DNA of 64,000 nt from Serpula lacrymans var. lacrymans S7.9 (Eukaryota > Basidiomycota > Agaricomycetes > Boletales > Serpulaceae), in the NCBI RefSeq assembly GCF_000218685.1, contig NW_006763290.1:4428908-4492907 (forward strand). Direction: 5' to 3'. The notes under the pieces were generated by a model that saw nothing but the letters and a program-made list of their open reading frames with translations, made no database searches and was not told where the DNA came from. Made by a program: the position numbers and the translations under genes. Shown piece by piece: positions 34,438 to 46,186 of the stretch (the first letter of the stretch is position 1; each line of letters opens with the position of its first letter).

Positions 34438-37400
34438 TTAGTCATGTTTGACCCTTGCAATACAGCCGCAATTACTGCTAATACCCATACCCCACAATCA
34501 TATCCATTGCTCTGCAGTGGCTTGTGCTAAGGGGAAGAGGAGTGCGTGGCATCGTTAATAGAAGTACATCAAGACTTACCACTACAAGTTTGGCAACCCA
34601 GCCCTGTGTGTCCATCTGGCAAGCCTCACAGTGTCGACTTGCAAGGCCATGTAGCCTCATTATTAACATCATGATATCCTGCAATAAATCTCATGCTGAG
34701 TGATGAGATCAGAGAAAAATGATAACTGACCTTGACATCTGCTTTCCATCCCTTCTTGTCCGCAAAGCTGTCAAAGAGATGTAGCTCTTTTGTTGAGAAA
34801 TGAGCAATACACAACACCCAGTGGCCAACAGGGTGTGGTCTATGGATGGGTATTATCCATATGTCCTTGTCCCAGCATGATGTCCATGACATGTTTCGCC
34901 AGAGAGCATCATTAGATGCTTTATATTGTATATGCAGTAGGTCATGTGTAGAAAGAAGTGCACACTGTTGAGTATAAGGGGACTTGAACTCAGAGTACAA
35001 GAGTGTTGCACAACCGTTCATACAAATGTTATTAAGATGAGCAGTGGAGGATGAGAGCCTACTGATGTCGCTGGTTTCAAATGTTTGCTGGGCAAATCCA
35101 CCTTGAGCCTCTCATACCCTTCTGAAAATAGTACCAACAACAATTACAGTATTGTTATGACACAAAATGGGAAAAGTATCAATGCAAAGGTTCTAGTTAT
35201 CAAATGTGAACGAAGGCAGACAACCAAGGGAATATAACTGTACCTCTGGAATCTCCCATACCATTTCTGCATTCCCTACTATAGCCTCTTCATTCTCTTC
35301 ATCGTCTACATCTCCAGTGGATGCTTCTGTGATTATGTCACCTAGAGTGACTTGTTCAGGCTCGAGCAGGACCTTATTATCAGTAAGGTCTAGGAGGTCA
35401 CCATCACCATCATCAGGGGGCAAGTCAGGGATGATCCAGTGGTAAGTGGCAGGGACGGAGCCTCCTAAGAGTGTTGCTGCAAGCCTGATAGCTTCACTAG
35501 CTTGGCTGTCATAGCGTGCTTGAGAGGCAAGTGGGCCCTCTAGTCTTTTTTGAAGGTGATGCAAGTAGTTACACTGTTGCTGCAGTGCCAGTTTAAATGT
35601 GCTATCTGTGAGGAGTAAGTGATAATCAGAACACAGGGCTTAATACAAATAAACATACAAGCTGGCATGCAAAGAGCAAGTTCAATTGCTGCTAGTTCCT
35701 GCCCAAACCATCGACATATGTTGTCAGCCTCCATGCCCAGGCGGCATTGTTCCTCTTTACATCTATCCCATTTAAGGACTGCACAAATACCATAACCTAC
35801 ATCCGGGTCTTCCAACCAAGGCGGAATCTCACTAACAGATGGAGATATCCAAACATCTTCTATGAGGGTCTGGTCATTTTGTAGATCATTGAGTTTTGTT
35901 GGGAGAGGTGTTGGAAGGGGTATGGCCCAGGATAGATCATAGAGGGTATGCAAATGCTTGCAGTACATATTGAACTTCTGAAATGCAGTCATAAGAGCAG
36001 GCTGCCTCTTGGAAATAGCCTGCCATGTTTGCTGGTGGAGCTTTATACCTAATATACTAAATTCAATATGCCATATTACATTAGGAGGGAATGTCACCAA
36101 GTGTTTGCTGCGCCCCTCCAACTGTGCAATCAAGTTTATCCCACTCAAAAAAACTCCTGATTGCCCATTTTCAAATATTGATTTTGAGATCTTGGGCTTT
36201 CAAGAGAGTACAAACAAACTCCAAGTCTATGCCGTTGAGTTCAGGGAACTTGTCATGTGCATTGATAGACGCGCATAAGACATCAACTTTGTTCATCAGA
36301 CACTTGTGCCCACACTCAAGGCTTCCAAGGGCCTCTAGTGTCTTCTCTGACGCAGAGTCCTTTTCTATGATGGATCTTGTTACCTGTAAAGCCTTGTCCA
36401 AAAGATTTAAGTCAGCCTGTGTGATATAACAGTGTCTAGTCCTCTTTTGAGGGAGGCAGGAGCATCTGCAAATAGTGTCAGCATCACCTGCTTTCAAGAA
36501 CCTCATAAGTACTTAGGAGCACAAACTGAGAGCTGGGACTCTTGTTGCACTATCCAACATCTTACAATAGAACCATGTTAGCTTGAGCTGGTAGTAATGA
36601 AAATAGATGTTGAATGAGTGCTACAGCATACTTCTGCTGTTCACCAGGTGTGTCAATATTGGCAAAAGAAAGGGGATATTGTGACGGCAGATAAGTGCCA
36701 TTACTCCAGTATTATCAAAGCTATCCATTGCAATTGCAACTGCCTTTTTCTTCTTACCATCTGTGGCTTGGTATAAGCTCTGGCAATGGTCAATAGCCTC
36801 ACCAGGCACCAGGGCTTTGACTACCCTGGGGATCTGCTTTTGGACCTTGTTGATTCAATGATCAACTTCTGGAGGAAATATGCAGGCTCGTAGAATTGCA
36901 GGCAATCACCTGCAGAACATCCATGGCAATGATGAAAGTTACCATTGGTAGCGGTGTGGATATTTCCACCTTCATCTAGCAGCCTTACAAAAGAATTGCC
37001 TCCAAAGCAGGCAGGGCAGTATTGGACCAGAATGGAGGCACAATGCCCTCTTGTCAAAGGCTGAGAGATAGTTGGGGTGATAGTTGGGGGAAGTGCAGTT
37101 GGAGATAGAGGTGTAGGAGTGGAAGTACTGGAGGACATTGGTGAAAAGGGAAAGGTGGGAGGCTCCTGAGTGGCTACCACAAGATCACAACAGTGCTGGA
37201 CCGCAACCTCCACTTGGCGCTCAACTTTGACTTGTAGGATGTCGTACCACTGAATGGCATGTCCAAGGCTACACAGAAAAGGCTCTTGAATGGCTTCACC
37301 CTGTGAGGTAATTGTTCTGATGTTTTGTAGGTGGCATTAAATAATGTACATACCTCTGAGGTGGTCATTCCGAAGCCTCTGCAGGTAACTGTTCTGATGT

Positions 37401-38162
37401 TTTGTAGGTGGCATTAAATAATGTACATACCTCTGAGTTGGTCATTCTGAAGCCTCTGCATATGTAGTGAGTATTCAAAGCAGCGGTCAGGGTGTTGATG
37501 ACATTGCAAGATTGTTCAAACAGGGCCTGATAGAATGTTAATAAGCCGATTGAAACTGCCATGCAATGTTGTGATGGCACTGTGGGAAATAATCTGTGAT
37601 ATATGAGGACTTGGGGGAGGCTGGAACACAGACAGCTCAAAACATCCATCAATGCAAAATCTGGGTTTGATGAGAGGGAATCACACAATGAGGGAAATGC
37701 AAGGACGTACGGCCAAAAAAAAAGACAAAGGATCAATGTCCGCTTGTGAATACAATTGGTATTAGTGCATGCTGACAGTGGCTGGTGGAATACCGTCAAG
37801 GGCTTGCCAAGTGTCTTCATCATGTATGCATTTTGTGGCTTTATAAAGTGGGGTAACAAAGCTTTCCAGCTGGCAAAAAGTCGGTTTGTGGATTTGTCAG
37901 GGAGAATGTGACATTTGGAGGGCTGTGGCTCACTAGATGGGCTGTAAAGATCAGGAATTGCAGTGTCATTGTTGTCAGAAAATAGGCTGTCACGCAAGGA
38001 CTCTTCAGGGTGTGTTAATTCTTGATGAATGGCTCCACCTGTAGGATTGACTCCTGCAGGTTGCTGTGACTCTGGCTGTGTCTGACTTAAGAGTTGTTCC
38101 ATCTTATCTAGCAACCGACACCGCTTTGCTTCCTTGCCCAGGATTTCAACTAGCACCTGCAT
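34356..38162 (-). pseudogene. KDZ transposase fused to a Ulp1-type (C48) SUMO protease
   Basis: From the ATG at 38162: a variable N-terminus, then ASWKALLPHFIKPQNAYM, SMAVSIGLLTFYQALFEQ-type text, CPACFGG with GGNIHTATNGNFHHCH (about 37030-36930), DSFDNTGVMALICRHNIPFL (36621-36760), GEQQKYAVALIQHLF and a stop-riddled DVG motif (about 36560). A long helical region follows (36171-36506, 35540-36148, 35193-35564). The C-terminus is a Ulp1 domain: HRPHPVGHWVLCIAH and LHLFDSFADKKGW (34740-34850), then after 52- and 53-bp introns (34679-34730, 34527-34579) LQSNGYDCGVWVLAV. The His-Asp-Cys triad and the Gln are all present. KDZ elements are DNA transposons expanded in basidiomycetes. The core is damaged: stops near 36560, and Asn in TNGNF where related proteins have Asp. 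Confidence 0.82.
37307..37460. repeat. 77-bp tandem duplication carrying an intron of the KDZ gene
   Basis: Units 37307-37383 and 37384-37460 differ at about four positions. On the coding (minus) strand each unit has an exon end (GF-R/G-MT-N/T-SE), a GTATGTAC donor and an intron body with acceptor-like CAG. As 77 is not a multiple of 3, reading through both copies shifts frame, but splicing from the first donor to the last acceptor would remove the extra copy. Confidence 0.9.
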
Positions 38163-38702
38163 TTTTCTTTTATCGTGAATTTTTCAGGGGCTGAAAAAAT
38201 GATGCCCAAGTCCATAGCTATGTAGATGAAGAAAAGAAAAGAGAGAAAGAGCATGAGAATATCGACTTCACCTGAAGAGTACCATAGTATCAGTGCCAAG
38301 AGCCTATCTGTAGTAAGGCTCTCGACCAGTGTTGTGCAGAGGCTCAGCAACAACAAGGAGGATGCAGGGAGCCATTTGAGGAGGGAAATGTCTTTTTTTA
38401 GCTTCTAATTAGATTACAAGCACAGATGCTGGGTCTCACAGACCAGTTTTGCTCTACAAAGGAACCGGGTCTGTATGACTACTAACGAAAAGCAGGGTCT
38501 GAGGTGTATCACACCATTCTTTCTCTCCGGTGCAAGACTGTATATTACCACAAGTATGTACCCTCACAATATGATTTTGATGCCACCTTGGGACTTTTTC
38601 TGCATGAATCTTTCCTTTAGAAGGTCTTATTTGTCTTTGTGAACAAGCCCATAATAATTACAGTTATTATAGTTATTTTTTTAGGAACTAGGAGTAGTCA
38701 AC
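38163..38702. other. Upstream of the KDZ gene; no gene seen
   Basis: Short overlapping ORFs (38150-38356 minus, 38226-38408 plus) have lysine-rich or membrane-like composition but no recognisable family. The stretch may include the KDZ promoter. I found no KDZ terminal inverted repeat. Confidence 0.3.
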
Positions 38703-38917
38703 TGACAAAACCGGATAAACCCGGTCTCTGCCGAAGCAGCCATTGTTCTCCATGGAGCATAGTCACCACTCCATGGAGTCACCATTGTTCTCCTAGGAGT
38801 CATTATACTGTAGCGAGTAGCACCTCCGACTATAAGTAGTAGGGGGCTTAGTATAGAAATACCTCAGTCGTTTCTATAGCCTCTTGGGCAGCGGCTGAGT
38901 TTCACATAGATTTATTA
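38703..38917 (+). mobile_element. 215-bp LTR-like repeat, copy B
   Basis: Begins TGACAAAACCGG and ends TTTATTA. Flanked by the 5-bp duplication TCAAC (38698-38702 and 38918-38922). Orientation is opposite to copy A at 24127-24341. It ends 27 bases before the ATG of the small gene at 38945, so it may contribute 5' regulatory sequence to it. Confidence 0.77.
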
Positions 38918-38944
38918 TCAACACCTCAACTGTAATCAGAACAG

Positions 38945-39178
38945 ATGAGGGAAATAGACAAAATAGTGAAGCAAGTATATAAGAAGGAAACAATGAAGTT
39001 TGAATACCACTTTGTATCGTAAACTTTTAGTCTATGATCCAACAATTTTTTGTTTTACAAGCGCTTACAAAAGCTATGGAAAAAAATTCCGATTTCGTTG
39101 ATGAACAAGATCAGCAAAAGCAAACGACAAGAGAAAATAGAGCCACTATTCAATAAGTATGAAAAACCGGATGAGTAG
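38945..39178 (+). CDS. Small two-exon gene, 61 residues, unidentified
   Basis: Exon 1 (38945-39013) encodes MREIDKIVKQVYKKETMKFE plus YHF. A 48-bp intron (39014-39061, GTATCG...CAAG) follows in phase 0. Exon 2 (39062-39178) encodes RLQKLWKKIPISLMNKISK and a lysine-rich end, NKYEKPDE. The protein is short, basic and probably helical, with no membrane segment. The start is the first ATG after an in-frame TAA; alternatively CAG just before the ATG is an acceptor and a 5' exon lies upstream, perhaps lost to the 215-bp repeat insertion. I do not recognise the family. It is divergent from neither neighbour and points toward the NXT1-like gene (convergent). Confidence 0.45.
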
Positions 39179-39508
39179 CGGTTATCAAAGGTTAAGCGCA
39201 GTGCACGCTCGGTATGTTATTTCCATTCCTTCAACTGTACATTCAATGTGACTTGTCCTGTAGAATCAAACATTTGGTTAAGATTCAAATTCGCTGAACA
39301 TCTATTTTGTATCGTATGAAGTCCAAGACTTCTGTGTTGTGCTTAGGAATGCCAGAGTTTTAAATACTGGAGTACGTATCGCCGTTCGCTATGTGCTTAA
39401 TTACATGCTCCATCTCGAATTAACAAATTTCCTGTTGGAGGGAAGGGTATGGATACGAACCCATAAGTCCAAATGTAACGTACATGCTCACCCGGCAAAG
39501 TAAATAAT

Positions 39509-40092
39509 TTACCCGACAAATCTCATCGCGTCCGCGTTGACAAAGTATTTAGCAACCTCCCCCACTTTGGTGGGGGGTGTTGTGGGGTCCGGTACAAGCA
39601 TGAAAGTTTGAGAGAAAACTCGTGGTTGTCCGTCGAGAGATTTGTTGAGAATCGCGGTGGGATTGCCAGCAGGACCACGTCCATGGGTAACGTTCCCTGA
39701 TATTGTCAGCAGAAGGGAAGGTGGTTGGCTGCCTATTCGGACGATTAGCGAGCCAGGCAAACAGAGAGGGGATGCACGAACCGGGTATGGGGTGACAATC
39801 GAATGACTGCACTTCATGCTTCGTGCTCGGCATGCCTTGTATAAGCTTCTCTATGCCATCCACACCTTGGAATGGCGTCCCATTCCACGTCAATGATGAG
39901 GTAGGCCTATAAAACTTGGGTAGGTCATTGACTCGCGTTATAGAGTCGTAGGTGGTATAGTATAACCGGGTAAAATGGTCTGCCGCTCTGGTTGCTATTT
40001 CTATGCTGATAGATATTTCTGAAAAGTCACGATAAAGTGAAGGCAGTATCATAACGGAGAGCGTACTCGTTGCGTGTAAATGGTGAGGCCAT
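39509..40092 (-). CDS. NXT1: NTF2-like mRNA export factor (NXT1/Mtr2 type)
   Basis: Three exons on the minus strand: 40056-40092, 39782-40018 and 39509-39732. Introns are 37 bp (40019-40055) and 49 bp (39733-39781), and the lengths sum to 165 codons plus stop with frame kept. The protein starts MASPFTRNEYALQ, continues AADHFTRLYYTTYDS and SLTWNGTPFQGVDGIEKLIQ, then STKHEVQSFDCHPIPG, and ends with AGEV-like text and NADAMRFVG. This is the single NTF2 fold of p15/NXT1-type proteins, which pair with the Mex67/NXF1 receptor to carry mRNA through nuclear pores. The donor of the second intron is GTTCGT, which is unusual. There are no stops or shifts. It is the only conserved housekeeping gene in the window that looks intact. 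Confidence 0.83.
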
Positions 40093-40207
40093 TGTAAGGT
40101 GTATAGGCGATGCTCAAGTGCTCAAGCTCGAGTTCAGGAAACCACCTCACTGCACATTGGGCCTCTGGGATCAGGAATTACTAACTTAGGTCCCGTTGTA
40201 ACGGTCA

Positions 40208-40460
40208 CACTCAGTAAAAAAGCTAAGTCGCATAGAGTCATGGATAGTCACAGGTAGTCATGGATAAGTCACACAAAGTCGAGGTATAGTCACACGCAGT
40301 CAAAGTCCAACAGTCACATGTAGTCACCATACAGTCATAGAATTAACAACAGCTCCGGGAACCTTGGAGATTTAGACTTGTACATAGTCACATATAGTTG
40401 TGTATAGTCCACTTATAGTCATACCATAGTCAAACTGTGGTGTGAAGTCAACTCCTCATC
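40208..40460 (+). repeat. Left subterminal AGTC-rich repeats of the CACTA element
   Basis: Repeated AGTCACA / AGTCATG / ATAGTC words at short irregular spacing, opposite in orientation to the GTGACT and GGACT words at 50780-51047. Subterminal arrays of this kind bind CACTA transposases in known elements. Confidence 0.7.
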
Positions 40461-40575
40461 TAAATTCACCAAGTCTCAATGCTATTATGTTGAACTTACA
40501 CTCAGCAAAGGTATTGGCATAAATTGAGCAAAATTAACATTTATATTACAATATTTGCACAAAATGATTTACCTA

Positions 40576-42688
40576 CTACTCTTCGTTCTGTGTGCCTTCA
40601 TTCTGTTTCTCAAGCTCTTCTTCAGTTAGCCACTCAAGCCCTGGATGTTTTCGAAGTACATATACCCTCCTATTGTAATACCAGATCCCAACAATGTCAA
40701 CTATAGAAGAAATTGGAAGAACTTTGATATCTTTGGCCCATTTTCCTCTCCACACATTAAGAGTGCACTAAACATCCACAAGGGGATAATATACAACAAA
40801 TTATTGTGTATTGCCATCAAGTCCTTCAATCTCATAGAATGCAAGCGCTTCACCAAAAAAAAGGGACCACACTTGCATCATTTCCTTCAAAGTAATGATG
40901 TGATCTTGAAGGAGGGTGTCCCTGTAGCTTACTCATCTGGGTGTTCAGGACATTTTTCTTGCTCACATGCATTTTTCCCTATCTTGTGACCAGCATATTT
41001 GGATTAAAGGGAATTTGTTTCCAGGACAGGATAGCCCCTATATGAATATAGAAACTTTGGCCAAGTTTATATTCACGTTTTCTGATTGGCACCTTGAAAA
41101 AGAATAGGGTTGTTTTCTTAGATCCTGGTTGAGTCTGCAACTCAGGAGGGCCTTCAAGACTTCTTTCTCATAGATAATATTAGCCAAATTTGCAAAAGGT
41201 GCTTTTTTGGAACAGATCTTGTGCCCAAATTCTCCAATAGTCCTTTCCACAGTAGCTTGAGAGCTAAGGCAAAGTGATACATACCACTTAATATGAACAG
41301 GAACATGGATCAACTGGAAGATACACAATTGGAATCTTGAAATCTTCTCAGGATGTATTCCAACATAATTTTTTTCTAAATCAGTCAAGAATACTTTAAT
41401 GAGCTGATGGAGATCGGTCAAGTCTTTGGTGCTCCTTGCTTTGATAGTCATGGAAAATTCAATTATAGCCATAAGATGGGAGAAGTTCTGAAGCACTGAG
41501 GAATTTATCCCTAGCTCAATGCCAATTGGTATTATGTATCAGTATAACAGTGCCATCTACTCATAGACTTTATATTGACCTTGTCTTTTTAAGTGGGGAT
41601 CTTGAACTGGGCCACAGAAATAGGGTGGCAGTGTTGACATTCCTGAAGCAACTAGTTTACCAAACATTTCAGCCTTCTGTATGTTGAGGTGGATGAGTTC
41701 AGACTGTGAACTGTGGATTGTCCACAAACCCCATATAAATGCAACAATATTTTCAAAAACAGATGGAAAGGATCAATTGGGAAAACTGAAGGGTGAATAA
41801 ATGCCAGGCTTGCTGCTGCTAGAGGCATGCAAGAAATCCCTGTCTCCCTTGTAATTTTAGCACAAAGATTTTTAACTGTGGTAGCATCAAGTTTGTTGAT
41901 TGTAGCCCAATAATGTTCTTCTGTTTGTATTGGCAGATTATACAGGTTATATATGGGATGATCACTGTTGTATTTATTGTTTTCTGGTGGTGACAATGGG
42001 TAGAACTAAGCCTTGGCACCTTTTTCAAGACTGGATCTTGCCCCTTTGACCAAAACAAATCTATCACCATAATTTGCAGTATGTCCTGCCATCCCATTTA
42101 ACTTTGCTGAGCCTAGCATATCTCCCAGAATCATAGTCATGTACATGCAATTTATGAAATAGGAAAAATCTATAGCATCCCACATCTATATACCTTGACT
42201 ACATTGTGCTGCATCCTGGAAAAGGGGATATATAAATGACTCAATATTTCCTGGACTGTGGGGTCCTGGAATGGCCATGGTTAATATAATATTGTTGGAA
42301 TGGTACCTCATTTCTGGAGGTATGTTGAGCAATATCAGAATCAATATCCAAGTATCAGACTGCTTCGTCATTGTAAGCTGGGCCCCATCTGTGGATAATG
42401 TAAAGGCAATGTCACACTCATCCTGAAATAATCCCATGTCCTTATAATGGTGTTCATGAACACTCCCACTGGGGAAATCAGAATATCTTGCCTGAGCCTG
42501 AGTCCCAGAACATTGTAAGCCAACTGCAAGTAACTTCAATGTTTCTTGTAAACATCTATCCCTGTATTGCAGGAGTTTGGATGTTTGCTTATTTGCAAAC
42601 ATTGCTTGGATAATTGGAATGAAAGATACATATAGCATTTGTGCTCTGGGCATATTTTTAGATCCAGCAACTTGCGACTTTCCCCACA
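40576..42688 (-). pseudogene. tnp2/DUF4218-type CACTA transposase remnant
   Basis: On the minus strand from 42688: CGESRK-type cysteine segment, YVSFIPIIQAMFANKQTSKL, ECDIAFTLSTDGAQLTMTKQ, LLNIPPEMRYHSNN with MAIPGPHSPGNIESFIYPLF (42186-42660). Fragments follow at 41652-42097. The DUF4218-like part (HVPVHIKWYVSLCLSSQATV, ERTIGEFGHKICSKKAPFAN) lies at 41038-41496, and the C-terminal segment ISSIVDIVGIWYYNRRV with LRKHPGLEWLTEEELE ends at 40576. Tnp2-type transposases cut and join CACTA elements. The copy has several frame changes, and its N-terminus is missing: the frame stops at the LTR of Ty3 copy 2 (42689) and does not resume beyond 49094. Confidence 0.78.
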
Positions 42689-43076
42689 TGTTACACTACA
42701 CAATTTTCGGACCTTCAAATTTCATTCTCCTCTTTAACTTTCTTCTATAGTTTTCACACACTGTGCCATGAGGCACTTTCCATTTTGTTCATCTCGCGCT
42801 GCACTGTGTTTCTTTATTTTTAGCTGCAAGTATCTTACGCAGTGGAGCTGGTCACACGGGCTGTGCCCCATGACATCATTAGCCACTGCCTTCATCTACT
42901 GTACAGTACAGATGTACAAACAACCTGTAGTAGTATATATACCCCAATCAATCAAGGAGACTCCTCAGCGAGTCCTCCTGTTGTTCACCCACAACAAACT
43001 CGGTCCTTACTCCCCTCACTTTTTTATAGTTTTGTCTGAGTTGTGTGCCAGAGTATACAAACTCTAGGTCGTTACA
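42689..43076 (+). repeat. 5' LTR of Ty3 copy 2
   Basis: 388 bp. TATATATA at about 42934-42942 precedes AGCGAGTCCT at 42967-42976 by about 32 bases, the same promoter layout as in copy 1. Confidence 0.92.
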
Positions 43077-43078
43077 TT

Positions 43079-43088
43079 AGGACTTGCT
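43079..43088 (+). promoter_or_regulatory. Self-complementary primer-binding site, copy 2
   Basis: AGGACTTGCT, 2 bases after the LTR. It differs from copy 1 by one C-to-T change that still pairs with AGCGAGTCCT in RNA through a G-U wobble. Confidence 0.6.
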
Positions 43089-43571
43089 CTCTCTACTCTC
43101 TCGCACTTTGTGCAAACACGGTCCCCAGGGTTAAGGGGTTATTATTTTGGAATATCCTGTATAGCAGAAGGGTGCGCTCCTAGTGATGGCCCTGTAGTGC
43201 TCAAGGAGAAAAGTCAATTATCTACACACAGCCCCCAGTGTTAAGGGGAGTACTTTAGCTCAGCAGTTGGTGTAGAACCACTGTTGATTAGTTTTAGAAT
43301 AGAAAACTTCTTCTTCACATTCCTTTGACCAGGCCGGGCACTTGCCTCTGCCAGTCTGGAGAAGGGTTGACAGCTTAACAAGCGGACCACCACCTGACAA
43401 CCATTTGGACCAGGGTTTATTACATTTATTTTTTATATACATTTTCAAATACTATAGTATGGGTAGTTGGAGATTGAGATCCGATACTCAGCTGGGAAGA
43501 GGTAGACCTGCAGACAGCAAGCGGGGACCCCCAGTTACGTTTTTTTATGTTTACAAAGAGAACAAGTCAAC

Positions 43572-44613
43572 ATGTTGTTGCAAACCACCCAACCCAATGT
43601 CAACACCTTGTTGCACAATATTCAGGCACAGGTTTTGGCATTGACCACACAGCTCGCTGAGCTTCAGGCAAACCCCCCTGAAGCGGTTGAGTGAAAATTC
43701 AACAAGAAAGTCGAGATTGTTGCTGACCCCGGCACTTTCAAAGGAGACCCGGTATGATTTGCCAAGTGGTGGATCAAGCTTCAAATTTGGATCAAGGCAA
43801 ACTGGGATGCGTTCACCGATGATTTTGAGATAGCAACAGCTGTGCTATCAAGATTAAAAGAACCTGTGGTGGGTTGATACACCCAAGTACGACTCCAGGA
43901 GTGCTATACCGCTGGTCACTGGCCTACCTGGGACGAGTTAAAAGTTAAAATTGAAAAATATTTCAAACCACAAGCTGAGCGTGACTAGGCGCGCCAGCAA
44001 ATAAGTACTTCAAGCAAGGAAACATGAGGACAAATGACTTTGTTACTCGGTTCCTGGCCTACAAAATGAACATGTGGTGGAGCTGTTGGAGCACAATGTG
44101 CCACCAGCCATTGCACAACAGCTTTACATACAAGATATGCAGAGCAAGAACCTTTCAGCAGCTACTGAAAAGGTTTGAAAGATTAGTAGGGCCATAAAGC
44201 TCTACAAAATGCAATTCAGTGGCGGATCCACCACCAAAAACAACTATTCCCAGAGGAGCCCTGGGTTATCAAACCAACATAATCATTCTCAAGGGTTCAA
44301 GCTGTTCGGGCTGCAACCAGGGCAGGGAGCCCCTATGGATATCAGCATGGTCCAAAGTGAACAAATGCGCAGATTCAAGGGGAACTGCTACAATTGCAGC
44401 CAAGAGGGACACATGTCCCAAGATTGCAGAAACGGGGTGCAGACTGCTCACCAAAAAAATAACCAAGGGTGCCAGGCGCGCCAATTAGAAGCAGAGAAAC
44501 CAGATGATTGGCTCACTACTCTGGCCGGTCATTCGTATGACGAAATCCGAGCTTTCTTCTATGACCAACAGGTCAACAAGATGAAAGCCCAGGGAAAAGA
44601 ATTTGGAGCTTAG
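43572..44613 (+). pseudogene. Gag remnant of Ty3 copy 2
   Basis: The ATG at 43572 begins MLLQTTQPNVNTLLHNIQAQ, parallel to copy 1. In-frame TGA and TAG/TGA stops occur near 43692, 43757 and 43877, and TAG near 43988, with clear homology on each side. The 3' frame (44209-44613) holds a CCHC knuckle reading CYNCSQEGHMSQDC. From 44439 the sequence joins the block shared with copy 1. The damage pattern differs from copy 1 upstream of that point, so the two gag genes decayed separately. Confidence 0.83.
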
Positions 44614-46186
44614 GTCACATGGGTGCCTTCACTCCTCGAAGAAATGAAGTAAACCACAACAAGATGGCCCCTGCTCCGGGGTGTTGCACGAGCAATAAAG
44701 GAAAGGGGGTGGCTCTCACATTTGTAAATATTTTTTTTAATTTGCTATCTGAAGTATGTACTTGTATGAAGAATTGTAACTGTAATATTTATGATACTAC
44801 CGCTGCACCACCGTCTCCTCTGGAGTGTGGCCCCGGCAAGACAAACACTAGGGTGCTTGATTCTGGTAAAAATAAAAATAAAAATATAGAAAATTATAAA
44901 ATAGAAAAACATGTTTCTCTTGATATTTCTTCTTCTTCTTCTTTGGAGCCATTTTCCACAGAAATCCCAAGGCATGTGTTAATGCGCACATATTTATTCC
45001 AAAAAAAGATCCATTTAGATGTTGGTGTGGAAAACCTTGCCCGGAGCACAGTACACCCAACCAGCGCACTGCTTGATTCATGCACTAACGGCATCTTCAT
45101 AGATCAGGTTTGGGCGGAGCAAATTGGGCTCCCCCTTGTAAAATTAGATGTATCTATACCCGTCTATAATGTTGATGGTACACTTAACGCAGGTGGCTGC
45201 ATTATGCACAAATGTTTTTTTGTTGTCGAGTACCAAGGACACAGAGAACGAGTCACCGCCAAAGCTACCCAACTAGGGAAGATTAATTTAATCTTGGGCT
45301 GGACCTGGCTATTTAAACACAATCCTGAGATTGACTGGCAGACAGGGGTTGTCACATTGTCACATTGCCCTCAGGAGTGTAAAAACTTGGGTAAACCATA
45401 TCACGTCCGTCAAACTGAGCGCCTTGAAAAGATAGATGCTGGTCACGTTTATGGACTCAGATCTTTGGAAAAGATTGACAACAACAATGAGTACCATGAC
45501 TTCTGGAAAGTCTTTTCAAAACATAAGTCAGAGCACTTCCCAGAGGCTAAGCCTTGGGACCATGCAATAGATTTGAAGGACACGTTCAAACCAAAAAAGG
45601 GACACATGATTCCCTTCTCTGCTCCAGAAAGAGATGAGGTTTCAAGTTTCATAGACAAACAGCTTAGGAAGGGTTACATCAGACCTTCCAAAAGCCCTAT
45701 AACATCCCCGGTGTTCTTCATTCCTAAAAAGGATGATAAGAAGCGCATGATTATGGACTATTGTTACTTGAATGAGTACACAGTTAAAAACACGTATCCA
45801 CTGCCTTTAATCAGTCAGCTAGTGGACAAGTTGGCTGGTGCCAAGATCTTAACAAAGATGGATCTCAGATGGGGGTACAATAATGTACGTATCAAGGAAG
45901 AAGATGCTTGGAAGGCCACGTTCACGTGCTACCGAGGATCCTTTGAGCCCCTCATTATGTTCTTTGGGTTGACCAATTCACCGGCGGCCTTCCAGAGCAT
46001 GATGAACAAGATCTTTGCGGATATGGAAAACTGTGTCGTCATTTACATTGCCAATTTATTAATATTTACAAAGTTGGACAATGTGAAGGAAGTAGACTTC
46101 CTCGGTATGATAATTGGCCAGAACAGAATCAGGATGGATCCTGAGAAAGTTCAAGCTATATTGGATTGGCCTGAACCTACTTGCAT
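44439..46186 (+). repeat. 1,748-bp block apparently identical to 13871-15618
   Basis: Partner of the block in copy 1, with constant offset and no indel. It includes the same RT lesion (YIAN) and the same thumb deletion. Confidence 0.85.

Noticed and set aside
34356..38702. Complete KDZ element with defined ends
   Set aside because: I looked for inverted repeats and target duplications around the gene and found none that I could defend.
24122..38922. The two inverted 215-bp repeats as TIRs of one 14.8-kb element
   Set aside because: Each copy has its own, different 5-bp target duplication, so they are separate insertions.
40524..40989. Plus-strand ORFs at the left of the CACTA element
   Set aside because: They are antisense to the tnp2 C-terminal segment (ISSIVDIVGIWYYNRRV), which is the recognisable reading.
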